Shown piece after piece: positions 25,760 through 38,936 of a stretch of DNA of 64,000 nucleotides. The stretch is from Dermatophagoides farinae. Taxonomy: Eukaryota > Arthropoda > Arachnida > Sarcoptiformes > Pyroglyphidae. The DNA lies in NCBI RefSeq assembly GCF_024713945.1, contig NC_134682.1:2790001-2854000 (forward strand), written 5' to 3'. The first letter of the stretch is position 1; every line of letters begins with the position of its first letter. A model generated the notes under the pieces. That model was not told the DNA's origin. It saw only the letters and a list, made by a program, of their open reading frames with translations, and searched no databases. Made by a program: the position numbers and the translations under genes.

Positions 25760-27289
25760 TATTTCAGTCAATTATTATCAAACTATAGAAAGAAAAAAAA
25801 AATTTCAAAATCACAAAATATTTTTAAAAGAGAAAAAAAATATTGATTCACTGAACACTTGATATGTCATTCTGACCATTCATCATCATCAAATTGTTTA
25901 AATAAAAAATACTAATACTAATGGCCATATTATTTTTCATCCATGGGTATAATAATAAATTCACTGCAGTGGAAAAAAAAACATTGGAAAGAAAATGATA
26001 TTGAAACGTCAATAACTTAAAGTGAAAAAAGGATATCATTTTATCTGTTCGAATATGAATTAAATATCCAAATCAAAAGATACGAATTGAATCGATAATA
26101 TCGTGTGGAGAACATGTGATTTACTTTGTATCAGCTAATATATTCGATTATGATGATGATGATAATGATGACATTGAATTGAATTGCCGAATTGTATAAT
26201 TTTTAAGAACAAAAAAAAAAAATTGTCAAAACAAATGGATTTTCAGCTTGTTTGACTGGTTTAAAATTTGCAAATTTCTTTAACTTTTTTCTGCCTAATC
26301 AGTAATCTATTTGAAAACAAGAAGAAAAACCCAAATTTGAAAAAAAATGAAAACAATTAGATAATAATGATTAATATAAATTAAAAATCAATTTACCTTT
26401 GAATAGGAAAAAAATGCTTTCACAGAAATGTGGAAAAAAAACACAAAGAAAATCCAAAAAAAGACCGTAATGACATTTCCTAAACAAAAAAAAATAAAAA
26501 CCATTTCATTCATTCATTCAACCAATCATCGCTAATTTGGATCCATTCATTATCCATTTGAATTACAATATATCCAATGAGTGGAAAAATTTCCATATAT
26601 TCCAATCATTCGTCTGGAACTGATAGTCAAGAAAAAAAATGCTTTTTTTTCTCCTCATTATATATGACACACAATTTCATATCTTAAAAAAAAACAATAA
26701 CAACAACAACAGCAACACATTGAATATAAATGAACAAACAAACAAATAATATTCAAAACAATTGAAGAGAATATGAATTAATGAATTTTAACAAAAAAAC
26801 AACAACAACAACAACAAAGAAATTATTTTCTTCCATAAGGCGATAATATGAAGCAACAAAAAAAAAAATTTTCATATATTTCAAAAATGAGTACACAACG
26901 ATTATCATTCGGCATTTTTGGTTGATTCTCTTCTGTTTCAATCTAAATCACAAACTGGTTTCTTTCTCATCAGACATTCGAATATTATCAGCAAACAAAA
27001 AAACACCTGGAACTACTTGCCACACTTGTCAACAGATTTGGATCATAATTTAGATCATCAGGTTGAAATCATAATAATGATTATATTATATGGGTAGTAC
27101 AAACAAAACAAATAGCCAAAAAAAAACAAAAATGGAGTAATTTTCATATATCAAAATCTATATAGAAAATGAAAATCCATTTCTGTAGATAGTTGATCTG
27201 ACATTAAACGACAGTGATGATCATATTCGATTGTTTCGTTCCATCAAAATTGATTATATTTTCACTATCGATTCGAATGTTTTACAACA
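25760..27289. other. Intergenic region, AT-rich
   Basis: Spacer between the minus-strand TLC gene and the coiled-coil gene. It carries A/T runs, (CAA)n near 26700 and 26800, and ATG repeats near 26150. A 63-codon minus frame at 25848-26039 and a 62-codon one at 26753-26941 lack any family signal. Promoters of both flanking genes should lie here. Confidence 0.5.
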
Positions 27290-29107
27290 ATGAGTCCACT
27301 ACCATCTCCAATACAGCAGCAACATGTCACATGTTTGTATTTTTTATTTTATTTTATTTTTTTTGTTCGAAAAAAAACTTTAAAATAATTTTTGTTCCAA
27401 AATTTAAAAAAAAATTAGTATTACCATCATTGATACCTGTGGCAACAATCAATACGATTAATGTGAAAAAAAATCAACAATCATCAGTAACGGCTAAAAA
27501 TGGTGATACAATTATTGTACAAAATGGAAAAACATCAAATTCATCAACAACGACTATTACAGTACTGAATAGATGTAAACAATCTCCCCAACGACAACAA
27601 CAACAACAACAATCGGAAAAACGAGAATCCAAAAATCAAATGCCAGATACATCGAATGGTAATATTGAAACAGTTAAAGATGAATCACCACAATCACCTA
27701 AACAACAAATATCATTGGTAAAATCAACAATAAAAAAATTATCATCACCATCACCATCATCAATGTCCAATCAACGACAACGTATCTATCATAGTTCAAT
27801 GGATATATCAAATGATGATGATAAAGAAGATGAAAAAAATGAAGATAAAATGATACAGAATAAATGTCCATTGATAAAGATGAAAAAATGTCAACGATCA
27901 GAAAAATCGGTAAGTTTTGTTGTTTTTTTTTGAATACCTAGAAAATCAATTCGTTTGTATAAATCGTTTGTAGATTGATTCGAGTATTATGACAAAAAAT
28001 CGTGCACAATCAGAACGAAATCTAGATCGTATAAGTGATACACAAGTAATGAAAAAAATGAATGACCAACTTAAAATGGGCAACCGTCACAATCAACAAC
28101 AGCGACAAAAACAATTATCTAAACAATTAATGGAAAAAGAAATGACCATAACGGAAATCTATAAATCTTTAATGGATAAGGAAAAAATATTGGAAACGTT
28201 ATACTATGAAATTAATGATAAAAATGAAAAAATATTCGAATTACAAGATGAGATCAAAAAACGTCGTTATGATATGAATGAAATGAGTCGTAGAATTATT
28301 GAATTGAATCAAGAATTAAAACAATGTCGATGTCAACAAAATCAACAACGTAACAAGCAACAATCAGCAATCATACCAGTTACAATGCCTGTCATTGATT
28401 ATAATCCATTTCCTGTTGATATTAAATCAAATGGTATCAACAACAACAACAACAATAACGATGATTATTTTGATGATGATGATGATCCGGAATGGACGAA
28501 ACCATCGATAATAGCAAAATCGTCATTATCATCACAAACTGTTCCATTAAATCGATCATTATCCCATCTATCGTTGGAAAGTATAAATAGACAATCCAAT
28601 TTTCACCATCCACATTATCATCATCATCATCATCCACATTTACAAAATCTACGCCATCATTGTGACGACAATTATAAAATGCATACGAATACTTCATCCA
28701 CAACAACAACAACAACAACAACAACGAATCGTTCGAATCAATGGAGAACAAAGATACCTAATGCATTGAAAAAAATAGTGAATAAAAAGAAAACAATTAG
28801 TAACAATTCAACAGCTTCACTATCATCCACCTCTTCTTCCTCTTCATCATCATCATCATCATCATCGACTATATCCGATTCAATGAAATTGAAAAAAATA
28901 AATGGTGATTATGGTATGGAAGAATTGAAACATATACTACAGGAAAAAGAGATGCTTATAACAGAATTACGTTTGGATGCAAAACGAACTACAAATAAAT
29001 TATTTGATTTAGAAATGACATTAAAACGTAGAGATGAAGAATCAATGATAATCAAAAAGAATAGTGAATATTTGGAAAAGATTTATAAATCTAAATTAAT
29101 TGAATGA
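27290..29107 (+). CDS. Unassigned coiled-coil protein with poly-Gln, poly-Ser and His/Asp-rich linkers
   Basis: I read three exons: 27290-27332, 27419-27909 and 27974-29107, giving 555 aa in continuous phase. The first exon (MSPLPSPIQQQHVT) is inferred from a good start context and a phase-compatible GT/AG pair in an AT-rich 86-nt intron. The last two exons are firmer. The N-terminal half is basic and Ser/Thr-rich with a Q run. Then comes a strongly heptad-like segment (MEKEMTITEIYKSLMDKEKI through ELNQELKQC) of about 75 residues. A low-complexity middle follows with an N run, D run, H run, T run and S run. A second coiled coil of about 60 residues closes the protein. Leucine-zipper segments of cGMP-dependent kinases look similar, but no kinase or cyclic-nucleotide domain is present. 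I do not recognise a family. Confidence 0.7.
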
Positions 29108-29728
29108 TGATTAAAAGTATTGATTTCAATCAAAAAAAAAAAAAAAAAAAAAAAAATTAAATAGTTTGTACTTGAAATGACAAACAAACAAACAAACAAA
29201 AAAATTTCAATTATTATGGCAATCGGATTTTTTTTTTTGAATAAAATATGAAATTTCGAAACCGGAACAACCATCATCCTTATCAATATCCGTTTTTGAG
29301 CATTTTATGTATATATATTTGACATTTGTTTATTGTTATAAAATTCAATATATGGCCATCATTATTATATATTGTCATCATCATCACTTTATTGATGTAA
29401 TGATGATGAACATGTGTAAATACATAAATACAACACACACACACACACACACATAGAGAGAGAGAGTGAACAAAAAAATCATTTCCGGGATATCACCGAA
29501 TGATTCGAAACTATTGACAAAAAAAAAACAATCAACAATGATCACGACATTTAGTTTAATTATTATTTTGACAAATTATTCATACCAATCAGCAAAAAAA
29601 AAAATTATCCACATTTATTATTTTGTGTGTCTTTCGGTGTTGTATTTTTTTTTTTTTTTTTTTTTTTGTTAATGTAGATATTATAATTTTGACAAAAAAA
29701 AGTGGCTGCCATTATTTGGCTTATCAAT
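29108..29728. other. Spacer bounded by long A and T runs
   Basis: It begins shortly after the coiled-coil stop with a run of 26 A (29132-29157) and ends before the sushi gene with a run of 23 T (29645-29667). It includes a (CA)n and (GA)n microsatellite near 29430-29466. No gene was recognised. A TAG acceptor-like site near 29679 might mark a 5' UTR intron of the next gene. Confidence 0.5.
29132..29157. repeat. Run of 26 A
   Basis: The longest homopolymer noticed in the window, 24 nt after the stop codon of the coiled-coil gene. A 23-nt T run at 29645-29667 forms its inverted counterpart about 490 nt downstream. Confidence 0.9.
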
Positions 29729-32020
29729 ATGATGATTGAAAGAATCATCTCTTTACAATTTATTCTTATTATTTTGCTACAAATACAAAGATACAAATCA
29801 TCATCATCATCATTGCTTGAAAGCATCAACAATTCATCAATTGTCACAGGAACATGTTCAAGACCAAATCTACCGCCAACTGGTCGAATACGTTTTGCAT
29901 CCATGGAAAAAGTTAAATTTGCTGAAAATGAGACTATTTATATTCTATGTGAAGAGAATCAATTTCCACATCAGGCACAGAAACGTAAATGTCATCATGG
30001 ACGTTGGCTTGGTAAACAGGCACGTTGTGGTAAGTAGTTTGATTAAAGAGAAAAAAAAAATCTAGGAAATTAATTTTTTTTTCTCATTTTGAACTTAAAA
30101 AAATAGGTAAAGCAGTTGTAACGAAAATGAATCTATTAGAAGCAACAAGTTGTTCAGAATTAGATCAACCATTATTATTGTCAGTGAATTTAACACAAGT
30201 GGATGAAACACCATATCCATTGCCACCAAATTCATTTCATTTTACAAGAGTACCGGACAAAACACCTCTTTCAGTAATAGGTTCCGATTGTTATCATTGG
30301 TATATGCAATTTGAACAACCAGTTGAAATGCAATATTTATTGATTGATATCAATATCAAAAAAGAGGATTCAATAAAAAAAGATCGACCTAAAATTGATA
30401 TTAAAATTAAAAATAGGTAATTATAACATAACAACATTAATTAATTAATTAATTAATTAATAATGTGTTGATTAACAATATAATCCTAAAAAATCAATTT
30501 TAACATCGATCGATGACGGAAATGGTGGTGTGGGGGCGACCAAAAAATAAAAAAATAAAAAATGAAGAAAATGTCAACTAGAACATACAAGCTATCAAGT
30601 GATTGAACAGGATGAAATATTTGGAAATTATTTTTTCTGTGATTTATATGAAAATATTACAATCAAAAACAATAGTGACTATAATACGACAACAGCAACA
30701 ACAACAATGATGATGCTTGATGATGATATTATTAAAACGGATAATTTAGAAATGATTATACAAATAAAAGGTAATCGTAGTGTTGGCCTAGAAGCAGTAT
30801 TTATTGGTGAAACATATAAAAAAATATTAAAACATTTGGGAAATAAATCCAATATTGATTGTGGAAAACCAGAAATGAAAAGAACAGGTGTTCTTGAACA
30901 AATTGATCTATCACATATTAAGCTAAGGTGTAATGATTCATTTATTTTTTCTTCAAACAACATCAACAACAATGTCAGGTATGTTGTTGATGATGATGAA
31001 CATTAAATCAATCATTTTATTTTTTCTGATTGTCCTTTTATTCATTATTATTATTATTAGTTTTGAACTTCTCAAATGTGGTACAAATGGATTATGGCAA
31101 GGTGAATTCCCAGTATGTACACCAAAGAAAACGTGTTCGAAATCAGAAATTTTTGATACATTAAATCCAACAATACAATTGGAACAAATTGGTAATGTTT
31201 ATTGGTTTAATGAGAGCGAATGGTTTGCCATCGAACATACATGGATACATTATACATGTTCAAATTTTGATGGTATTATGGTTGGTAAATCTGAACGTAC
31301 CTGCCGTGGAGGTCATTGGACCAATAAAGTACCACATTGTACCACAGGTAAATAATAATATTTCACTGTAGGTGGTGGTGGTGGTGGTGGTATAATAATA
31401 AGATTGATGGATTGAATTTTTTTTCTTTTTAACACATTTCTATCTCTCTCTCTTTCTCTCTGGACTGTCAATCCCGTTTACAAAAATGTTTTTTCTCTAT
31501 TCCATTTCTAGCACTTAATTCGGGATCAGTTACAATTAGTATCATCATAATCATATTGGTCATATTGATTGCTGTATTTTCATTGATTGTTTATCTATCG
31601 ATTCGTGCACATGGAAAAAAAATAAATCGAAAATTAGAATCAGCAAAATATGAATTAGAAGAAAAAGCATTGAATAAACAAATATCAGCATCATCCGATG
31701 GTTATTATAGTGATATTGGATTGGAAACAATATATGAAGATTGTAAAGAAATCTATACAGTACCTGATTATGAAATGGCCGAAGATATTCGTTATGATAT
31801 TGATCCAGCAAGAAGAATGCAACCAAAATTGTTGCCATTACCATTCTCATCATCATCATCACAACAACAACAACAGCAACCATCTAATAGATTATCCGAA
31901 CAAATACAATATCAATCAATGGAACCTGAATATCTAGCCATGACAGAAGGAACATTAAATAGACCAAAAACTAGACCACCATTAACACCAACATATTATA
32001 ATGATGATGTTTATGAATAA
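29729..32020 (+). CDS. Sushi (CCP)-domain single-pass receptor-like protein with tyrosine-rich tail
   Basis: Five exons, 29729-30029, 30107-30416, 30592-30978, 31061-31347 and 31512-32020, give 597 aa with all phases matching. A signal peptide (MMIERIISLQFILIILLQIQ) is followed by a first CCP module (CSRPNLPPTGR ... GRWLGKQARC). A middle region of about 200 residues looks like a galactose-binding-type beta-sandwich (GSDCYHWYMQF, VGLEAVFIG). A second CCP follows (DCGKPE ... GLWQGEFPVC), then a third with six cysteines in the surrounding segment (TCRGGHWTNKVPHC). One membrane helix (ISIIIIIILVILIAVFSLIV) precedes a cytoplasmic tail of about 135 residues. The tail has many tyrosines in acidic contexts (YYSDIG, IYEDC, IYTVPDYEM, PEYLAM), which look like kinase or SH2 targets. 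CCP domains are clear; the middle-domain call is inference. I cannot name an orthologue. Cell-surface adhesion or signalling is plausible. Confidence 0.82.
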
Positions 32021-34685
32021 TCTATAGATGAAAATCTCTATAATACAAAATTGTTGTTGCTAGGAATCGAATATTTCGGGGGGGAAAAAAATACAAAACT
32101 TTTCACTATTTATATAACTTAATGTGTAAATACTGTCATTTTTAAAAATAAATTTTATCCATAAATACACAATAAAAAATGACAACAACAATGCTTGAAA
32201 TATAATTTGATTATGACATTGATATTTTGTTGTTGTTGTTGTTGTTCGATTCGAATCGTTATTTTCAATGATTGACAATCATCATCATCATTATTGATTA
32301 TTATTTGTATGATATTTGATATCAATATCATCAATACCAATGAAACAAACGAATCATCAAAATAATCATAATCAGAAAAAAAACAAAAATTTTCTCTCCA
32401 TATATATCACATGCAACAAGTTGGCCAAACAACAACGACGAAAATGAATGATACGATTACTATGTATCGATTGCTATGTGAGAAAAAAAATCATAACAAA
32501 CAAACAAACGGAAGAAATTCATTTTCTTGGTGCTCCACTTTTTATTGTTCACAATTTTGTCAAATAAAAACAAAAAAAAAATTTTTTTTTATGTTTACAA
32601 ATCAAGATCGATTATCCATTACCATCATCATTGTTCTATAATCGTTTTTACATTCATTGAAATGATCATCGAATGAATCAAATAAAAAAAAAGAACTAAA
32701 CTAAACTAAACTAATGATGATTATCCATCAATGATTTTTTTTTCTTTATTCACCAATATATGAGCAACAAATCGTCAATGTCCACAATACACACACACAC
32801 ACACACCACCACCATTTCCATACATTTTGTTTTGCCTCTTCTTTTCATCATCATCATCATCATCATCGAATCTTCAATCGGTCATCATCATAATGGATGT
32901 AGTGGATATACAGTGGTGAATATATTAAACTCGTTCTTAAAGTTTTATATGTATACACAATAACAACGAAAAAGATAGCGGCCACCATTTCTATAAGAAA
33001 ATTATCTTACCCTCCTACACACATACCGATGTGATATGTTCTCTATTCTTTATCATCACATCACGCCTTTTTAATTAATTCTACATGCTTTTCAAATCAT
33101 TCAAAGAATGATTCATTGGTGAAACAAAATGCAAAAAAAAACCAAAATTTCAATCATCATTTGATTTGAAACAACAACAATAACAACAACTGAATTAGTC
33201 ACCATGCAACTTTTATTTTATTTTTTTTTTTGTACAACGAATCTAATCAACAACAAGACATATACACACCCGCTCACACAAACACACATTGTTTGTGTCA
33301 TACTTTTCCTTCATCAAATTCAATTTCTCTTTTTTTTTAAATTCAATTTTTTTTTTTTTTTTTTTTGGTATGCGATAGATTTTTTAATATTGTCTACTAT
33401 ATTGATGAAATAAAATAAAGCGTGTGAGCAATTGTGTGTATCTACGGCAAAATCAACGATCGATGATATATCATCATCATCATCATCAATGGAAAGAATG
33501 GAACAATCATCATCATTGACATTACATAGTGAATAATAATAATGATGATGTTGATCATGATCATCACAAATACAAATGATATATACGCTTGGCCACCATC
33601 AACATCATCATCATTATTATTATTATCCATAAAATGAACAAAATACACATTACATAGAAAAAATTTTTCAAATGACAACAACATCGACGATTGCAAATAA
33701 TCAAAGCAACATTAATGTATACATTTTCTCATCATACATATTATGCTTTTTCAGGACTGTTTGTTTGTTTGTATCCCTGGGACCTTATGTGTGTGTGTGT
33801 GTATGTATACAAAACATACAGCCAATCTATGTGTGGTGTGTACTTTGACTTTTAACCTAAAACTTTCGATGATTTTTCACAACATGTATACGTGTGTTTT
33901 TATATGGTACCTATTACCTTATTAACTTGGGAAAAAAATCTTGTTCGACCTGACCGCGCGAGATTGTTGTGTTTCAATAGAGAAACAGAGGGGGAAAAAA
34001 CCAAATATATATTGAGAGGTAGAATTTAGAAACCGACAAAGCAAGCTTTCGGGGTATATATACCAGACCAATACACACACACAATCAAACTGACACCACC
34101 TTTATTTTTTGCTCGCGAACTAACTAAATAATACAACCACCGACCTGCTCGCTTACCATCATCATCATCATCATCGTCTTTATCATCATTATCAAGAGAC
34201 CACCATTTTCACTATCGCCCGCGCGCCCAAATAATATCTTCTTCTTAACGTGTTTTCTATTGTGTGTGTATGTGTGAGTTTTCCATGTCTAATACAATGG
34301 GTTAGCTGGATGAATTTTTATTTTCCATTATTATAATCGAATCACCGTAGAATGACCGCTTTGGTATTCGGTGTCATTTAACTGTGTTTTTTGTACAAAA
34401 CAAAACAAAAAAGTTACATTTCTTTTGGATCTTTATTGTGTCGTCTTAGGGTCAAATGAAAACTTGGGTCAACTGAGTGGTTTTGTTGTGTTTATGTGTG
34501 TGTGTGTGTATGGTTCACATTCCATTCGATCGTTGTGTTCATCGTCGATGGTCATTCAATTTGAATTGATTTTTGAAATTTTTCTTTTCTTCAACAAATA
34601 TTATGGTTGACATTACTTGAGTCGTTTATTTTTTTTTCTTAAAATTTGTGTTTTTCTTGTATTATAACCAAAAAAAAGAAGAAGA
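32021..34685. other. 2.7 kb repeat-rich intergenic region
   Basis: Spacer with (CA)n near 32789, (ATC)n near 32848 and 33470, and many homopolymers. An AATAAA near 32146 can serve the sushi gene. The last 700 nt are less repetitive and probably hold the promoter and 5' UTR of the Kekkon-like gene. No other gene was recognised. Confidence 0.5.
34054..34064 (+). promoter_or_regulatory. Candidate TATA box upstream of the Kekkon-like gene
   Basis: The sequence ggtatatatacc stands out in a locally more GC-rich context (gcaagctttcggggtatat), about 625 nt upstream of the Kekkon-like ATG. Spacing to a start site cannot be fixed from sequence, so this is only a suggestion. Confidence 0.2.
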
Positions 34686-37002
34686 ATGTATCCATCAAGA
34701 ATATTTCGTCATCATCAAATATTTATTCATTGTTATATTATGCTACAATTATCATCATTATTACAATTAGTCAATGGTTTTATTTGTGATCAACAATGTA
34801 CATGTATACAATCATCGGGAAAATTCACAGCCAATTGTACTGGATTAAGCTTACATCGTTTACCTCAGGTAAATTCTATTTACATGTGTGTGTGAACAAC
34901 TTGTTGATTAATTAATTTATAATTTTCTGAATTTAGTGTACGGATTTAAATCCTGAACAACAACAACGTATGAAACGTATACAGGTTCTTTGGTTACAAC
35001 GGAATAATTTTGCAAAACTAAATAGCCATATATTTAATAATGCATGTTTGGATAATTTGCAAAAAATTTATCTACAACAAGGTAATATGAATCAATCTTG
35101 ATTGATTGGTGATTGAAATAACAATTTTTTTCCACATTATATTTCATATATAGCTCTAATTGCCGAAATCGATGACAATGCATTCTATCCATTGACCAAT
35201 ATAATTGAATTATCATTGTCGGAAAATTTTCTAACTTTGATACCAACGATTGCATTTGAACATTTAATACGATTACAAACATTAGATTTATCCTGGAATC
35301 GTATACGTGAAATTTCAAATAATTCATTCAACAAATTGGTTAGCTTACGAAAATTATCATTAGAAAGAAATAATATCAGTTATATTGATATTAATTCATT
35401 TGCCGGTCTTATCAACATACAAACAATTAATCTTGCATCGAATCATCTTACAATATTGAATCCAGATTCATTTATATTCCTAAAGAATCTTCATACATTA
35501 TATCTAGAATCAAATGAATGGAATTGTAATTGTCGTATGCAACCATTCAAAAGAATGCTTATACAACAACGAAATCGGCTACAGATTATTGATCAGCCAC
35601 GTTGTTCAGGAACATCGGTCATATGGAGTAATTTAGCATTAGATCATTTTCAATGTGCACCGAAAATCTATCATAATGTTTCGGATACAGATATAACGTT
35701 AAGTGAAGGTTCAACATTACGTATGAAATGTGCCATTGAAATAGAAACATTTGGTGATCCAATTGTTGATCGTGAATATTTATCTCTATCAAATATTAAT
35801 TGGTATTGGAATAATATACAAATTATGAACAATTCAAAAGGCTGTGATCATAATTGTAATAAACATATGCCCATATCACATTCACAAGAATTTCAAATCG
35901 ATGAATCGATTGAAGAATTGAATGCAACAATCAAACTTAAAGTATCACAGCTAGCATTATATTCAGTGATGACATTGAATGCTGGAAATTATCGTTGTAG
36001 TGTTGTTAATCATGCTGGTAGTGATGAAATGTTCTATACCGTTTATGTTGTACCATATTATTCACATAGTACAAATTTTTTTCAAAATGATCAACATCCC
36101 AAAGTGATAACACCAGCTAATACGGCTAAAAGGCCATCATCTGATTCACAAATTTCATATAATAAAAATATTATAAATCATCAGGATGAAAGTATGTGGT
36201 TTTTTATTTATCATCATCATGTATTCGAGATGATTATCATCCATTCATTTTTCATTTTTATTTTTACTATTTTTATAATGCAACAGATGCCGATCATGTT
36301 CTATTTGGTTTAGTGCTTGGCATATTAAGTGGCTTATTCCTGGTTCTAGTCATATTTAGTATTATGTTTGTTTTTTTTGTACGTAAACAAAAAATTGTGC
36401 CGACAAATCCACAAGAATTAATCATGATTGATACTGTATCGAATACCGATAATAATACATCGATCAATACATTGGATGATCCAAATCAAGAAACAAATAC
36501 AGAAACAACAACCGAACGGAATGCATCACAAAATGAATTCAATCCGTTATTAGTGGTAAATCCGGTAAAAAAACCACCAAGACTTGGCATACCGGATGTT
36601 AGTTCAAGTAAGTATTTAAAATGTCAAAAACTGAATTTATTGATCAATTCATTTATTCATTTTTAATTGATAGTATATTCCACTCCATCTTGGACGTTAA
36701 ATCGTACAAATACATTGATACATAATTTACATTCTGCTGTTCATCCACATAATATTCTCAATAATAATAATAATCATCAACATCATCACATTAATCGATC
36801 TCGTTATGCATCGTATGCTGAATCAGAACCACTTTATTCACCACTATATAGTACATTGTATAGAAATCATCATAATCGTCATCATTTTTTGGCCAATCGA
36901 ATATTGAACAACAACAACAACAACAATAATAATAATAATAATATAAACAACAATGATATAATGGCCGATACATTCATTTCTGATACTGCATCAGAAGTTT
37001 GA
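34686..37002 (+). CDS. Kekkon-like LRR-immunoglobulin transmembrane receptor
   Basis: Kekkon proteins are arthropod neuronal/epithelial surface receptors, some of which modulate EGF-receptor or BMP signalling. Five exons, 34686-34868, 34937-35081, 35154-36191, 36287-36607 and 36674-37002, give 671 aa in continuous phase. The order is: signal peptide, LRRNT with CDQQCTC, about six leucine-rich repeats (LDLSWNRIREI, LSLERNNISYI, INLASNHLTIL), an LRRCT with NEWNCNCRMQPF, one Ig domain (cysteines in LRMKCAIE and NYRCSVVNHAG, with WYW between), a membrane helix (VLFGLVLGILSGLFLVLVIF) and a tail. The tail holds Asn and His runs and ends in SEV, a class I PDZ ligand as found on several Kekkons. The LRR-plus-single-Ig layout and the LRRCT wording favour Kekkon over AMIGO or LINGO; which paralogue it is cannot be told. 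Confidence 0.85.
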
Positions 37003-38936
37003 ATTTTTGTTTATCTCATCATTTTATTTTTATTTTATTTTATTTTTTTGAACATAATCGATAAATAATGTACAAATAAAAAGTTTTTATTCCTGCTCTC
37101 AATGTGGATATTTGATAAAAATTGTATGAAACATGAATAAAAAGAATGAAATAAATGGTAAAATATTGATTATTGGATATCAATCTGGAAAAAAAACAGC
37201 GCGCATTCGAAAAAGAATTTTAAACATCATATCATTTATGAACAATCCAAAATAAAAATGGTAGTAGCATTGTGAAAAGTGATTATCAATGTTATATGTA
37301 TATAATAAAAATAATAACGTCATCGAAATTCAGTTGACACATGCGTACAAAAAAAAACCTAATGCCGATATATAAAGTTTATTTATTTTTGACAATGACT
37401 TAAAAAACTGCTTCTCAAACATGAAGATGGCATAAAAATATATATGCCATTTTCAAATGAAAATCAAAAGCCTACACATAAATATGAACAAAAATGGGCA
37501 GTCTTTGCTCATATAAATATTAAACCAAAATCAAGTTTGATGAGGAAGATGAACAAAAAAAGGTGGAGCATTGCTATTAAAAAGTGTTGAATACAGAAAA
37601 AAAAATTGATTTTGATCATCACATTATTATTGAGGGTGAGTTTGATTTTTTTTACCGTTTCATTATAAATAACATAACATTATTATTATATTTGGCTTTG
37701 CTCTTTCTCTCTCTCTCTATCTTTTTCTTTCTCAAATAGTGTAATTTTGAACCTATTTTATTATAGAACAGAAAGAGACGCATATATAGTAATGATGATA
37801 ACGGGATGCTCAATAACTCAATCTTGAAGTAAAAAAAAAAAATTGTTTCCTCAAATCATATGCAATTCTCATCATTCAGCACATCACATCATCATCATCA
37901 TCCTCTCCCTCTCCCTCCTATCGCTCACTCTTTCTTATTTTGTGTGTGTGTGTGTGTGTATGTGAATGTTAACCTCAGCATCATCATCCTCCACACACAC
38001 ACACACATACACAGATATTTATTCGATTCCAAAGATTTGGATCTTCTTAATCGTTTTTGAAATCATTTTGTCTGTTTGTTTACAAATTATTTTTTTTTCT
38101 TTTTTAAATGTGTTTGCGTAACTAATCCGAAAGGATTATTACCATTAGTATCATCATCACATTATCATTATAAAAATTTTTTAAAAAAATTCTATTTGTT
38201 TTTTCCATAAAAAAAAGAAGAAAAATTCAAATTTCAACTTTCAATAAACATTCTTCCGAATGTTTAGAATTTAATTCTTTTTTTTTGTTGTCTGCTTCCC
38301 CTATATGATGATGTAAGAGGGGGTAGTAGGGAAAAATTGTGCTACTTCATTATTCCAAATTGTTCGTTTTGTGTGTGTGTATGTGTGGGTGTATGATATA
38401 TATGGTTTGGTCTGTTTGTTTGATATCCGTTGATTCGACATTTATCATTGCCATTTTTTTCTCGTCATCATCAGCATCATCATCATCATCTTTTTACTTT
38501 GATTTTTGTTTCACTCCCACTTTATAATTCTATAAATTGTTTTGTTTTTTTTTTTGGTATTCTGGACATTTATTACTTTGAATAATGATGAAAATATGAA
38601 AAAAAATTCAAATGTGAATTCAATATTTTACAACACCACCACCCTACTTTTTTTTGGAATTTCATTTTCACCCGTCACATACGTTCAATACGGGCAAAAA
38701 AAAATTGAAACAACAAAACGAGTGCAATGGTAATTTAAAATTTTTGAATCAATTCTTGTACAAATTTCGAACGAATTTCTTTTCGGATTCATTATTAAAT
38801 TGATCTCAGATTGAATTTTTTTTTGTTTTTTTTTTTGGTTGCTAATTTTAGCACATTCAGTCATTTAAAAAAAAAGTCAAATTAATCAATAATAAGCATT
38901 CCCGTGAATTCTGACACCAACATATATATAATAATA
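37003..38936. other. 1.9 kb intergenic region
   Basis: AATAAA sites near 37063 and 37075 probably end the Kekkon-like transcript. The rest is microsatellite-rich ((TG)n near 37942 and 38372, (CA)n near 37994, a CT tract near 37704). It presumably includes the 5' UTR of the BAHD1-like gene. No gene was recognised. Confidence 0.5.

Noticed and set aside
25760-25771. Upstream extension of the TLC frame
   Set aside because: It would begin at TTG; the first ATG is at 25759.
25848-26039. 63-codon minus frame upstream of the TLC gene
   Set aside because: No family signal and no phase-compatible junction to the TLC exon, whose own ATG is adequate.
29132-29157. Poly-A tail of a retrogene
   Set aside because: The preceding coiled-coil gene contains introns, so the A run is better read as a plain homopolymer.
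38904-38936. Upstream extension of the BAHD1-like frame
   Set aside because: The extension begins at GTG; the first ATG is at 38937 and nothing upstream supports an earlier start within this exon.
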